Shown in pieces: positions 30,754-41,607 of a stretch of 64,000 nucleotides of DNA. The notes beneath the pieces are model-generated. The model saw nothing but the letters and a program-made list of their open reading frames with translations, was not told where the DNA came from and made no database searches. Origin of the DNA: Isochrysis galbana (Eukaryota > Haptophyta > Isochrysidales > Isochrysidaceae). Numbering within the stretch: position 1 is the first letter of the stretch; each line of letters opens with the position of its first letter. The stretch spans positions 4,710,226 to 4,774,225 of the forward strand of contig CM030937.1 of the NCBI GenBank assembly GCA_018136815.1. The letters run 5' to 3'. A program made the position numbers and the translations under genes.

Positions 30754-31678
30754 CAAGGCTAGGTAGGGCTGACCATTAACAGGCAAGTTTTTTGGAAACC
30801 CATTAGTAGTTTTTCAAGGTCAGCACATTAACAGGTTGAGTTTTTTTCTGGGTGTTAACAGGTTGTTTTAGGGGTGTTAATACCTTGTTAGTGGCCATTA
30901 ACAGGTTTAACCCATTACAAGCTGTTACCCCAACGTTGGAATACATGTTTGGGGGGGGGATTCCCTTCCCCCCTCCCCTCCCACCGCCCCCCGACGCCGG
31001 CCGGGAGCTGTCCCACCCCCCCACCTGCGCCCTGCGCCTCCCCCCCCCCGACACCGACGCGCTCATGGGTAAGCGCGGACCGCCATCGAAGCGCAAGGCG
31101 CCAAAATGGCCAAGCAATTCCTAGCTTCGCCGGCGTTGACCGCAGGGGTGGATGGAGCGTGTGTTCTCAGCCGCAGGAAAAATGCACGGTGATCTACAAA
31201 AATCTGCGAAGGATACTACTCTAGAGGCGTCTTTGTTTGCTAGTCAGAACACCGAGTGATATCGACACGGCACACGGCGTGTGTGGTGTCTTGGTGTGTG
31301 GCTCTCGTGCATAGTGTAGAGTGTAGTGCTCGTAAAAGGATGAATGGTATCTATGTACCTATGTACCATCTATAGTTACTATCTACATTTCGATAAGTTG
31401 GTGGTGCGCGCGGAGCGCGGCCGCTCTGAACGCTCCTATGCCTCCAGCGCCCAACGCGAGGTCAACTGCAACTGCTGGTGCTCGGAGCACCTCCCACAAG
31501 TGCCCATTAATTAATGGTACAATAACGGGCAATTTTGAGTTTCTCAGAGGGCCCAAACTCAGCACATTAACAGGTTTAGTTTTGGGCTGGGTGTTAACAG
31601 GTCAGATGTTGCCCATTACTGGGTATTAATGGTATTAACTTGTTAACGGGCTTAACCCTTAACCCAGCCCTAGCCTTG
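30754..31678. mobile_element. Non-autonomous hAT-like element, 925 bp, perfect 8-bp TSD
   Basis: Ends are CAAGGCTAG(GT)AGGGCTG on the left and, read inward, CAAGGCTAGGGCTG on the right. Both sides are flanked by AGTGGCAC (30746-30753 and 31679-31686). Both subterminal regions are studded with CATTAACAGG and GTGTTAA words. The GC-rich interior codes for no transposase. A lone copy of the same right end is at about 40440-40536. Confidence 0.9.
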
Positions 31679-31686
31679 AGTGGCAC

Positions 31687-32586
31687 ATATGAAATAGCCG
31701 GGGAACCCGGGGTAGAACACGCCTGAGACGGGGCCACACTGTGGCTCGACACTCACCTACTACTGAGACACACCGGAAGCCGACACGTACAACGGGGACA
31801 CAAGCGACCCGGGCACCGCTAGCCGCTAGCCGAACGACAAGTACATGTGACCACTAATAGGCCTGCCCGGAACCCGCACTCTGAACTAGGCCCATGGCCC
31901 ATGGTAGTGCACCTGGGCCGAACCCCAGATACCAAAGACAAAGCAATGACGGGGGAAGGGGAAGAGGTGGAGGGAAGTGAAGGGCGATGTCCGTGTCATT
32001 AGGGGGGTACCCTAGTAAAGTATAGTAGGTGTGTACAAGCCCAGAATCTCCAGATGTTTTTTTAATTGTATGTGTGAGAGCGAGTGCGCCCGCCGTCTGG
32101 AGCGAGCCTCTTCCTCTCTCCTTTCCTGGGAGTGAGAGAGGGTGTAGAGGGAGAGGGAGAGCGAGGAGACACAGGGAGCGAGCGTGCGAGGGAGACATAG
32201 ATAAACAAAAGAGAGACAGAGAAGATATAAACTCAAGAGAGGTGCGGGGGGTGGGGGGAGGTAGAGAGAAAAAGAGAGGGAATCAAGGAGCAGGGAGGGG
32301 TGGGGGGGGGGTGGGTGGAGAGAGAAGAAGAAGGGCCTGAGAGGAGAAGAGAGGGTGCGTCGGAGTTCAGAACGCGAAGAGAGAGAAGGGACGAGGACAC
32401 AAGGAAGATTCCGTAAGTGTGAGCCGAGAAGAGAAGAACGGGCAGGGCGAGACGAGGGAGCTTTTTGGCGCGCGCGGGCGGTCCGGATCGCGCGTGGGCG
32501 CCGCCCGCTCCCTCTCTCCATCTGCGCCTGCCCGCCTCGGCCGCCGCCTGCGGCGGGAGGCGTGGCGTGCGCGCGCACCGCGCACG
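31687..32586. other. Intergenic and purine-rich leader of the lectin gene
   Basis: Bases 31925-32060 carry the CCAAAGACAAAG...AATCTCCAGATG dispersed repeat. From 32090 to 32460 the plus strand is GA-rich (GAGAG repeats), resembling the 5' leader of a highly expressed gene. An exon with a signal peptide for the following gene could lie here, but I cannot define one. Confidence 0.4.
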
Positions 32587-35500
32587 ATGGCGTGCAGCTT
32601 CTCCTCTGAACTCTCTGGCTTCCGGCTGGCTGGGCGGCTGCCGCTCAAGTTTGACTCTCTGCCAACTGCAATGAGCGCTTGCCTCCAGTTCAAGAGCGGA
32701 TGCGAAGGGGTGAGCCGGAGCGAGGTGCGTGGAGCGGCGCAGTATAGGCTCCATAGCAGCGCCGCGCTCGAGCGCTCGCCACTCGGCGAGAGCGCGTGGG
32801 TGAAGCAGTGCGATGGCGGCGTCTGCGCCCTTGAGAGAGGTCTTTGGAGGGCCGCGCCTGCCGTTGCGTTGCTCGCGACGGAGGAGGGGATCGGCACGGT
32901 GGGAAGCTGCTGCGACCTCTGCCTTGCGACACCGCGATGCACTGTCTTCAACTACGACACGGGGCCCGCTCTCGCCTGCGCGCTCTTCTCAGCGTCCGGC
33001 CCGCTGAGGCGTGAGGTCAACTTCACGACTGGCACCATCAACCGGCCGCCCTCACCACCCCCTCCGCCCGTGCCGCCGTCGCCACCTCCTCCTCCATCGC
33101 CCCCTCGGGCGCCGCCATCGCCGCCGCCGCCTCCCCCTCCCCCACCCCCTCCCCACCCGCCGCCGCCTCCACTGCCACCGCACCCACCGCCACCGCCGTC
33201 TCCACCACCCCCTCCGTCACCACCGCCGCCAACCTCTGCCCTCCAGCCCGGGAAGCCAGCGCTCCTGGCCGTCACGTGCGATGCGCTCCGTCTACGCTGG
33301 GCGCCGCCAGCCTTTGCACCGCATGTCCGCTACTACGAGATTGTGGCGGAAGGAGGGTTCTCGGGACCCGTGGTCTCGCGTGTGCCTGTTGCGCCACTAC
33401 GCTTGGCAGGCTCCCAACGGCCGCCCCAAGTCGGCTCCATCGGGGGAGGATTAGAGCCTAGTACTAACTATTCGGTCTCAGTCCGCGCGTACGTCACGCG
33501 CGGCCCCGGCCCTGCTTCCACATCTATACAGGTGTTCACAGCCTCCGAAGACCGTGTATTAGCGCCAGTGCACATGGAGGCGCCGATTGTACGACCACCC
33601 GACAGCTCCGCTAACGCGTGTAGCGGCGCGACACTGGTGCTTCCGACCTTGCTGGCTTGCAGAGCACGAGCGTGGGCCATTGAAGCACTCGAGGGCACCG
33701 AAGTTTCTGAGCACGCCCTGTTAATGTCTGGGGAGTCCAAGCAGGGGATGGGGCTGGCCAAAGGGGTGCAACAAAACGCCATTCCATCCGGCTGGATGTT
33801 GGTTACCGTCGTGCGCTTTGACGAGCTTAGCGACCGACGCATCGATGTGCACATCGGCTCGGCTTACTCCGCAGTCCGCTACCGTATCGTCCCGGACGTG
33901 CTGTCCACCACTCGGACTTCTGCACCATTGCCAAACCTTACCTCACGCGCATTGCCTTCACCCAGTTCAACGGGCTCAAACCCCCCACCCGCTGCCGACC
34001 GGTTGGTCAGTGCCGCCTCAGCCGTACACATTGTCGGCCGTGGGGGAAAGCCGCTGCTTATGCCACCGAAAGTTCATGCCACATCGGTGGGATCGGTGCG
34101 CCTTGAGTGGCCCGACGCGATTGACCCTTGCCGGCCAGAGGTCAAATGGGAGGTTGAAGTGAATTCGTTGTGGGATGATGAAGATGGTGCGCATGATAAG
34201 GCCGAACATCTTGCTCAGGATGCCGCAACTCAGCCTACAGATGGGCCGTCGTCGGGCTCTCGTAGAGCGAGACGTCTTACGGCGCACTCCAGAATGCGCC
34301 CTGTGCCGACAATGGATTCAAACCCGGATTCCGACCGAGGAGACGCTCTTCCTTCAAGAGACGGGGGCCTGGGGTCTCAGCCTCGTGCCTCTTCATCGCA
34401 AGTAGCCGCTCCCTTCGTTGGGGCTTTGCCTATTTGTGCTGGTGTCCTCAGTCCCGATCAGCTCTTCTGCTGCGAGAGTTCATGCGAAATCTGCGGCGGT
34501 TCTGGCTGCAGCGCGCGTCCCGGTGGTGCAGCCGGCTGTTGTCCGGGTTGGGTCGACTTCGAGGCTGCTGAAGGGTCGTGCATCCGGACAAGCGGCCGCC
34601 CTCCGTGCGTTATGGGTCGATCGTCGGCTCCTCCAGCAACTTCAGTGATGGACCCAAGCCAGCATGGTCTCCACCCGCCAACAGCAGGCCAAGAAGTTTC
34701 AGATTGCCCCCACGCATTTACAAGACCAAACTTAGGGCCTACGTGCATTCGCCTTTTCGGTGCAGGGGGGCGCAACTCGCCGATGAAGGCGTCAGCTGGC
34801 CGGCTTTCACACGCAGCCGCTGCGGCTCACTGCCGTGAAATGTGGGACGCCGAGCTACTCGTCATCTCGAATGCTCGCGACAATGCGGATGCGCTGGCCC
34901 TTTGCAATGGCGCTACGGCGGTTGGTTGTTGGATCGGCGCCGCAGCCGCGTCAATCGGCGGGCCAGGCGGGCTTGAGACGTGGACATGGGCAGATGGCTC
35001 ATATGTTGGACCCGTAGGCTCGAACAGCAGCTTTTGGGCGCCGGCACAACCAGATGGCATGTATCAAGGGCAACCCATTGATGCGTTTGATACTGAGGAT
35101 GTCAACCTTGTATTCAAGGGGAAAGCACGCGCGGCGGGCGACGAGGCGCTGGCCTGTGCTGAGATACTCAACGACAAAGCGCAGCCGGAGCGAAGAGGGA
35201 TGTGGAATGATGCACCGTGCGCATTGCGTAAGCCATTCTTGTGCTCCCGGCCTGCCTATGCGCCAATGCGCCCAGCCGATCCGAATGAGCCAAACTCGAG
35301 AGCGCACGCGGACGGGCAGCCTGCAAGTGTCCCATCAAGCGCATGGAGTGACGGCAAAGCATCGTTGACCGCACAGCAAGAAGCCCCATCCGCTACATCG
35401 GTCACTGCTACGGAGAGCCTGACTGCTCGTCCGGATCCATGGCCGCTGACGCCGCGCTACCGATCGCATCCACAGCGAGCTCACGAAAAAGCTGTACAAT

Positions 35501-37188
35501 CGCCGCCTCCGCCTCCTGGCGATTGTGCAACAATAGATTGCGTACGAGAAACGGCGGCGGCGGCGGCGGCGGCGGCGGCAGCCGTGGCCGCGAAACGTGA
35601 GGAAGACGAGGCACGCGCAGCTGTGGCGGCGGCAAGCCGACCTCGCGATGGCGCGCGGCCGTCTTCAGACGGGCGGGAATCAAATAGCAGGGTACAAACG
35701 ACATTATCGCAATTCCCTGAGGGGACATGCGCGCAAGAACCTGGGGACACGTCAAATGGCGGATGCGCGTCTTGGTGCAAGCCTGAGGAGATCGCAGCAT
35801 CGTTGATACTAGGTCAACCCCTAGATTTGCTGCCGAGTTCTTCCGAAGGAGATGATCACTTGTGTGAATGGTGCGCATGTAGCAGTTGTACAATATGTCA
35901 GCTTGCCCGCCTAGACAAGCAAGCTCGTTGGACTCCTTTGGAATCTACGGCGCTGATTGAGCCGTTGCCCATAGGACTGCATATAAAATCGATCCGGTGC
36001 CCCCAACCTGGATGTCGGTTCCGATTTCGACCTTCCAACGTGCGCGGCTGGTCGTCGTGGTCGATGGGCTCGGAGACAATCGTCACACCCCCTCTTCGGC
36101 CACCACCGGCGGCGCACGCCATTCGCCTCGAGGCGAGATTGATGAATCCATTCACACGCGACATCTCGCTACTTGCAGAGGTCCTTCCTGCTGATCTTTC
36201 AGCCCTCCTTCGGATCGATGCAAGTAAACTCCGGCTGATTTCTTCCCGTCTGCAAGCAGAATTTGTGACGCTTGAGGTCCAACCACCTGGCGCACTAGAT
36301 ATTGCTCAGCGCCTTTCGCTTCTCGTTCAGCACCATCCGTCGGCGCTGCGTGATGGACGGGCGAGCCGCGCGTTGGATGCAGTTGTGGGCCTTGTCTTAC
36401 TTCGTAGCGATGGTGCTGCTGAGCCGTTCCGCCCTGTAGCGCAAGCTGAGGCTTTCAGCGACATCTTGAATGCCGCCCTAGCAAGTGCGCGCGGGTCTTT
36501 ATTCGGTGGTGGTGGTGGCCTCTCGAGGGTCGCTGCAACGTTTCTTCTATGTTTGTTTGCGGTGGCATTTTGCTTTTCCTTAGTCCTTCTTTCCGCGCTC
36601 AGTGCACGATATGTGATGGCGATCCGGCACACGCGCCGATTTCGAGACCTGTCTAGTGCCATATCTAAGCTCCTCCTCCAAGGCGGCCGCGGCACCTCTG
36701 CGGCCATCAGAAAATACCGTCGGCGACGGAGACGCGACCAAACCAATTGGAACGCCTTGGCCATGCAGCACGAAGCCTTGCTGGCTCGCAACTCGCAGGA
36801 GGACAACTCCTCCGACACCATGGATGGGAACGCCTCGCGAAATGCTTGCTCGCCTCAGGCTCGACTAATGAATTCATCGGCACATGAAAGGCTTGGCATA
36901 CAGCCGGCGGATGTTGAGGCGGAAGCTTCCGATGCCAATGATATACTTTTGTCTGAAGCCGACGACCGATGGAAGGGATTAGAACTGCCTCCATTGACAC
37001 ACAGGAGTGAAGTGCGGACGACGCACGCTATTCAGCACTTATCATTGAATTCCCGCGCAATTCATTCGACCTCTACCCCAGCTCCCAATGGCGGCGAAGC
37101 ATTGACTTCGCGCAGAGTGCCGCCGATAGACGAGAACCTGCTACTCTCTTCATCGGATGACGAGGTCAGCCTCATGCAAAAGACGTAG
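32587..37188 (+). CDS. Mosaic membrane protein: PAN/apple-like, poly-Pro, FN3, C-type lectin, TM
   Basis: A single 4.6-kb exon, 1533 aa from the ATG at 32587 (the open frame extends further upstream). In order: an apple/PAN-like Cys segment (CCDLCLATPRCTVFNY, ~32905-33030); an SPPPPP extensin/pherophorin-like hinge (33046-33240); a fibronectin-III domain (33250-33540); a second FN3-like strand set near 34060; a Cys-knot CGGSGCSARPGGAAGCC (34485-34545); and a C-type lectin domain (34705-35255) with CREMWDAELL, CWIG, WTWADGSYV and MWNDAPC...PFLC. Next come an Ala run (35551-35585), Cys-rich CEWCACSSCTIC, an FN3 end near 36040, one transmembrane helix (36535-36612) and a ~190-aa basic then acidic tail. 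It is likely a type I surface receptor or adhesin. No signal peptide is visible at this start, so an upstream exon is suspected. Ligand unknown. Confidence 0.8.
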   Translation: MACSFSSELSGFRLAGRLPLKFDSLPTAMSACLQFKSGCEGVSRSEVRGAAQYRLHSSAALERSPLGESAWVKQCDGGVCALERGLWRAAPAVALLATEEGIGTVGSCCDLCLATPRCTVFNYDTGPALACALFSASGPLRREVNFTTGTINRPPSPPPPPVPPSPPPPPSPPRAPPSPPPPPPPPPPPHPPPPPLPPHPPPPPSPPPPPSPPPPTSALQPGKPALLAVTCDALRLRWAPPAFAPHVRYYEIVAEGGFSGPVVSRVPVAPLRLAGSQRPPQVGSIGGGLEPSTNYSVSVRAYVTRGPGPASTSIQVFTASEDRVLAPVHMEAPIVRPPDSSANACSGATLVLPTLLACRARAWAIEALEGTEVSEHALLMSGESKQGMGLAKGVQQNAIPSGWMLVTVVRFDELSDRRIDVHIGSAYSAVRYRIVPDVLSTTRTSAPLPNLTSRALPSPSSTGSNPPPAADRLVSAASAVHIVGRGGKPLLMPPKVHATSVGSVRLEWPDAIDPCRPEVKWEVEVNSLWDDEDGAHDKAEHLAQDAATQPTDGPSSGSRRARRLTAHSRMRPVPTMDSNPDSDRGDALPSRDGGLGSQPRASSSQVAAPFVGALPICAGVLSPDQLFCCESSCEICGGSGCSARPGGAAGCCPGWVDFEAAEGSCIRTSGRPPCVMGRSSAPPATSVMDPSQHGLHPPTAGQEVSDCPHAFTRPNLGPTCIRLFGAGGRNSPMKASAGRLSHAAAAAHCREMWDAELLVISNARDNADALALCNGATAVGCWIGAAAASIGGPGGLETWTWADGSYVGPVGSNSSFWAPAQPDGMYQGQPIDAFDTEDVNLVFKGKARAAGDEALACAEILNDKAQPERRGMWNDAPCALRKPFLCSRPAYAPMRPADPNEPNSRAHADGQPASVPSSAWSDGKASLTAQQEAPSATSVTATESLTARPDPWPLTPRYRSHPQRAHEKAVQSPPPPPGDCATIDCVRETAAAAAAAAAAVAAKREEDEARAAVAAASRPRDGARPSSDGRESNSRVQTTLSQFPEGTCAQEPGDTSNGGCASWCKPEEIAASLILGQPLDLLPSSSEGDDHLCEWCACSSCTICQLARLDKQARWTPLESTALIEPLPIGLHIKSIRCPQPGCRFRFRPSNVRGWSSWSMGSETIVTPPLRPPPAAHAIRLEARLMNPFTRDISLLAEVLPADLSALLRIDASKLRLISSRLQAEFVTLEVQPPGALDIAQRLSLLVQHHPSALRDGRASRALDAVVGLVLLRSDGAAEPFRPVAQAEAFSDILNAALASARGSLFGGGGGLSRVAATFLLCLFAVAFCFSLVLLSALSARYVMAIRHTRRFRDLSSAISKLLLQGGRGTSAAIRKYRRRRRRDQTNWNALAMQHEALLARNSQEDNSSDTMDGNASRNACSPQARLMNSSAHERLGIQPADVEAEASDANDILLSEADDRWKGLELPPLTHRSEVRTTHAIQHLSLNSRAIHSTSTPAPNGGEALTSRRVPPIDENLLLSSSDDEVSLMQKT

Positions 37189-38252
37189 CTAGTTCCAACA
37201 CTTGATCCCGGTCACGAGTGAAGTGCATGTGCAAGTGGTAGCGCTGGTAGAATCCAAGAACCCCAAGCGCTAGGCGCCGCCGCCACCACAATGTGTGCTG
37301 CCGTCTTCGTCTTTCTGAGGCCTTTCGCTCTCGGCTCCTTACTTTTACTTATTTGGCCTTCAGACCATTATACCTTACATATGCATGCACGCAACTATCG
37401 TTGGGGTCATGGAGCGCACTGTCTTGACTCCGCCCTCAGGCGCCCTCATGAGGGGCGAGAACCACCCATCCCCCCTTTCCCCCGCTGTTTTTCGCGCCAA
37501 GTGTACGACTACAACAACAAGAGAATTCAATTGTCAATTATATTTATATAGTCGCCTGACCTTGTCATGACCTTATATCAGGCCATCAGGTCATCAGGTC
37601 AAGAGGACCTAATATCATGATATTAGGATCTAATATCAGCCTATTGGCTATTGGATTACTAATGGAGCATCTATGCCCCTCGGAGGGGAATTGTTCCCTG
37701 AGAGGGGGGGCGCGAGGCGCCCCCCCCCATGATGAACTAAGTAGTAGTGTAAACTTAGCTGGTCGCAGTCTCTTGGATCTTGGAGAGAAGGGGCGTGCCC
37801 CCCCCCCCCCCCATGGGTCAACCAAGTGCATAAACTTGGTGCCTGCAGGGCAGGGGCGGGGGTGGAGAGTGGTAGAGAGGGGAGGGGGGGTCGTGCTCGC
37901 TCTCGCTCGTGCCCCCCATGGATGAACCAAGTATTAGTTGGGGGGGGGGGAGCACACTAGTAGTGATAGTCGGCAATTGATTGTTTTTACAAGTACCAAT
38001 TGTCACGGTCTTCATCTTCATGGTTATCATGGCCCAGATTCCAGATTCGGCGATTCGGCAGTATGAGGACTGGGCTACTTCACACACTGAGCAATATAGA
38101 CGATTTCTTGCGTAAGATATCGCACGAAGCAGATCACTTCTGATGTATCACGACTCACAAAACGTCGGCAATGGGCCTTAAATGGGCCTCATAGCTCTCC
38201 GCTAACAATAACAACTCACTGCTGGCTTCTAAAGAGACGGCCTAAGCGGTCT
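37189..38252. other. Intergenic with AACTAAGT-type motifs
   Basis: Three degenerate palindromes lie next to C/G runs: GAACTAAGTAGTAGTGTAAA (37735), ACCAAGTGCATAAACTTGGT (37820) and AACCAAGTATTAGTTGG (37923). Around 37575-37640, ATATCATGATAT and GGTCATCAGGTCA palindromes occur. No ORF is credible. Confidence 0.45.
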
Positions 38253-39140
38253 TTAGCCTGTCGCCTTGGTGGCCTTGGTAGCTATCCCGGTCAGTTGAAC
38301 GACACTGAAGAATTCTCGGAATGTAAGGCCTCCTGTGGAGCTCCCTCCAAACAGATCAATCATCTCCCGCATATCATCCTCGGTCAGCCCTAAGCGTAAG
38401 TCATTGCTAATGTAACGGATGTCTTCCATTCTCAGCAAGCCGTTGCGGCCACTTGAACGTCGAATAGCCTCGAATAAGCTCAGCGTCTGTTCCTCGGCGG
38501 CAGCGTCTACGGCAGCCTGCGCAGCCAACATCGCCCCCAGTGGCCGCTTCTGCTGTGACCTCGCCTCCCCACTACCATTGCTTTTGCCATTCTTGAGGGT
38601 GCTGGGTAGCTCCTCCTCCATGTCAGACTGAGAGGAGCTGTGGCTGAGATCCTGATTAGACCTCATCGTGCTTCTGCTCGGCTTAGTTGCAGGGGTTAAT
38701 CGCGCGGACCGCGCGCGTCGCACTGGGGCCTCAGCAGAGCGGCTGGCTGAGGTCTTATTTAGGCCAGGCTTCCTTCTGGGCTTGGGAGACGGCTCACCGC
38801 CTGCGAGTCCAAGGCGCAGGAGCTCCGACTGATTCGCCAGAATGTTGCGCTGCCTCTCGAGCTCGTAGGCGGAGAGAGAGGCCGATGTCTCGTCGGCCCG
38901 GCCGCTCCCCTCGACTGAACTCGACTCGCCCTCAGAGCTGAGGCCATTCTCAGATTCCTCGCCCTCGCTCTCGTCATCGCTGCCACGCGCTTCCTTCTGC
39001 CGGCTCTCCGCCTCTAGCATTCGCTGGTGCGCGGCGCGGGCGGCACGGCGCGTTGGCCGCGAACCGACCCTTCCCTGCGTGCCTCGCGCCGCCTCCTCCT
39101 CGCTCCCCACCTCGATCACCTCGTCCTCGCTCCTTGACAT
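38253..39140 (-). CDS. Acidic protein with C-terminal EF-hand-like pair
   Basis: One exon, 295 aa, ATG at 39140. The N-terminal half is acidic and Ser-rich (EDEVIEVGSEEE, DDESEGEESENG). A short motif YELERQRNILANQSELLRLG follows, of the 'yE..R..NI..N...L..LGL' type seen in several nuclear/chromatin proteins such as the WDR76/CMR1 group. The C-terminal ~70 residues (LFEAIRRSSGRNG through TFREFFSVVQ) have the helix-loop-helix spacing of a centrin/calmodulin EF-hand pair, but the loops (SSGRNGLLRMED and GGSSTGGLTFRE) lack most calcium-ligating acids, so calcium binding is doubtful. A nuclear regulatory role is possible; no specific function can be claimed. Confidence 0.7.
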   Translation of the reverse strand: MSRSEDEVIEVGSEEEAARGTQGRVGSRPTRRAARAAHQRMLEAESRQKEARGSDDESEGEESENGLSSEGESSSVEGSGRADETSASLSAYELERQRNILANQSELLRLGLAGGEPSPKPRRKPGLNKTSASRSAEAPVRRARSARLTPATKPSRSTMRSNQDLSHSSSQSDMEEELPSTLKNGKSNGSGEARSQQKRPLGAMLAAQAAVDAAAEEQTLSLFEAIRRSSGRNGLLRMEDIRYISNDLRLGLTEDDMREMIDLFGGSSTGGLTFREFFSVVQLTGIATKATKATG

Positions 39141-40770
39141 GCCGCCGCGCCCCCGTCCCGCCCACAGCAGTGCGGGGTGGGCGAGTGTGATGTGGTCTAG
39201 CTCCTAGAAGGCAGAATCTACGAAAAGTAATGGTAGAGTATTGTTCTCTACTAACTAAGGGGAGGGCATCCTCGATCCGACCCGGAAGATGAGTTGCGAG
39301 TTGCAGCAGTTCATCCGTGGTTCGTGGCACTTGGCAAGCCGCTTTGAGCTTTGAAGAGTAAGTGTAGGAGAGACTACTCGTATGGCGTATGGTCGTTCAG
39401 TGTGAAAAGAATCTGAGAGGGGGGGGGGGGGGGGGAGCGAGCAAAAAGGGGGGGAGCGAGCGCGGGAGCGCGGGAGCGAGAGCATGGGGCATGGGGGCGA
39501 GAGCGAGAGAAAAAATCTGAAGACTGAGGCGATTCAGGCTACCAGCTACTACTGCTAGCTATAAAGGATCACGCACTTACGGTACCGACTCACGCCACGG
39601 CCTATACCCCAGAACAATCACCACCTTCAGTAAACTTCATAATGCATAATGTTTTTACCACACTCGCCCCCCCCGCCTGGCCCGTCGTATTGCACGCGGG
39701 CCCACCCCCATTAGGGGAGGGGGTAGTGGGTGCGGGGGTGAGAGTGTGGGGCTTAGGCGATGGCGAGCGCGATACCGGAGTCCGGAGTGGTGTGAGTCAC
39801 TAGTCACTAGTAGCGTAGCGGACACCTTCAAAAGAATGTGTTGTTTTTTTTTAGTCAGATAGTGTATTATCGTTGCAAAGATGTTGTCGAGTGACGGGCA
39901 TGTTCCTAGGAGAGTGGAGGACTCTGGCCCTTGTTTGCAAAGCCGACATACGGAGTCCCGACCAGGGAATCTATTATATGTATATGTACCAATCCGACGC
40001 GGTGAGTTTTATGTGTCGTTGGAAGTGCATGTAGGTGTCTCTGGTGGTGACCATCGATGAGTCGATGAGGTGTATGTATACGCGGGCCAGGTGTTTCCAC
40101 GTGTCGGCGTCTACTGGTAGCCTGTCGGCCCTGGCCTTCCTTGCCTCTCCCTCGCTGGCGCTCCTGAGGCTCAGGGGCCCCCACTCTGCACCTGTCTGCC
40201 TGTCGACCAAGGGGGGAGGGGGGTTGGAGCGATGGGCTGGCCACGACAGGCGAGGACGCGCGAGGCAGGCGAGCCTGCCGGGTCAGCAGGGCAGTCTGCT
40301 CCTGGCAAGCCATCAGGCATGCCAAGAGTATGGGTGGCTCCTCCCCCATGGCAGGGGAGGAGTGGAGAGAGGGGGGGGCTCGTGCCCCCCCATGGCCCAT
40401 GGCCACGGGCGAACTAAGTATAAACTTAGTGTTCAGATACCTTCATAGGTTGGGCGTTAAAACCCCCTATGAATTGGGTATCAACCGCTTGTAATGCAGA
40501 CTAATAGGTAATAGGTCTAACCGAGCCCTAGCCTTGGCTACACGGGGAGACGGAGACCCACGTCTGCACCCCCATCACACTGCCCAGCAACAATGGATGA
40601 GCCAAGTGTAAACTTAGTTGTGACAGGTGGATGCAATAGTAATCAACTTCTTGATTTTCCAAACCCCGCTAGACAAACATGCATATTTGCCGTAGCGACA
40701 AGAAGAGCGCAAACTTTTACACACACGGCACACCTACTACAACTACAACTACAGAATCTGTAGGAGAGGC
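39141..40770. other. Repeat belt between divergent and tandem minus-strand genes
   Basis: A 19-G run ends at 39437. Bases 39515-39640 are the inverse copy of the 9710-9880 repeat. Bases 40150-40437 are a reverse-oriented copy of the AACTAAGT/CCATGGGGGG family. Bases 40440-40536 look like the right end of the CAAGGCTAGGG element (GAGCCCTAGCCTTG). A further AACTAAGT-like motif is at 40593. No gene is seen. Confidence 0.5.
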
Positions 40771-41607
40771 TCAAGCGCCATCTGTAGCGGAGCCCTGCAG
40801 GTGGGCGCGATAGTCTGTAAGACGAACGTTCGCCTCGCCATCTGTGGCTGCAATATCGATCACATTAAGACATGTGTTACCTTGTTGGTATTCACTGCAC
40901 CGAGCAAGATTACCAGCAAGAGCTGCAAGTAAGATTTTGTTGTGTCGTCCATGGGCCACAAGGCAAACATGGCGAGGGCAATCTGGCTTAGATACACCGT
41001 CTGAGCCTGGAAATAGTCCGAGATCACGCAATGCAGCCATGGATCGAGACGCCACGTCACTTGGAGATTCACCGCCCGTCCCTGGGAAGGCCGACTCAGT
41101 GTCGCCTGAGGCCCATCGCTGCACAATCTTGTCGTATTCACGCCGGGTATGTGACCCGGGCTCGAGGGCCTGACCTTCAAAAGAGCCAAAACACATCTCG
41201 TTGAAGCGCGAATCTCGTAGCCGCCGTGATGATGGGTGGAGAGCAGCAACTGCATCTGCTGTGGCTGATGCTCTCGAGAGACTCGATGAAAGCACAAGAT
41301 CGATCGGCGCGTCCGCGAGCAGCTCTGCCAGCTTTTCTGCCTGCCGTTTACCCTTTGCGTTGAGCTCGACGTCCGTGGCGCCCTGAATGCGGCTCTGCGC
41401 GTTCCAGTCTGTCTCTCCATGCCGGCAGAGATAGAGGCGCCTCCAGCCCTCTGCAAGTGGAGGGAGTGTGAGCTCAGGCTTCCTCTCCGCGAGTAGGTCG
41501 GCCGGCGCGGGGGCACTATTGGCGACCGCGCGGAAGGGCGTGCAGAGCACCGCCAGGCGCCCAAGGAGTGCGCGTCGCGAGAGCCCGCTCAGCAGGATTG
41601 CCACCAT
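40771..41607 (-). CDS. Histidine phosphatase (phosphoglycerate-mutase-like), organelle-type leader
   Basis: One exon, 278 aa, ATG at 41607. The catalytic core is YLCRHGETDWNAQSRIQG (RHG motif with the phosphohistidine), followed by ELNAKGKRQAE, LSSSLSRASATA, NEMCFGSFEG (acid catalyst region) and CLVAHGRHNKILL, the second conserved His. This is the cofactor-dependent PGM-like/fructose-2,6-bisphosphatase-like branch of the family. Substrate cannot be inferred. The first ~33 residues (twin Arg then a hydrophobic segment ending RAVANSAPA) look like a cleavable leader, possibly for plastid or thylakoid lumen delivery, since an AxA-type site follows. Confidence 0.85.
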   Translation of the reverse strand: MVAILLSGLSRRALLGRLAVLCTPFRAVANSAPAPADLLAERKPELTLPPLAEGWRRLYLCRHGETDWNAQSRIQGATDVELNAKGKRQAEKLAELLADAPIDLVLSSSLSRASATADAVAALHPSSRRLRDSRFNEMCFGSFEGQALEPGSHTRREYDKIVQRWASGDTESAFPGTGGESPSDVASRSMAALRDLGLFPGSDGVSKPDCPRHVCLVAHGRHNKILLAALAGNLARCSEYQQGNTCLNVIDIAATDGEANVRLTDYRAHLQGSATDGA

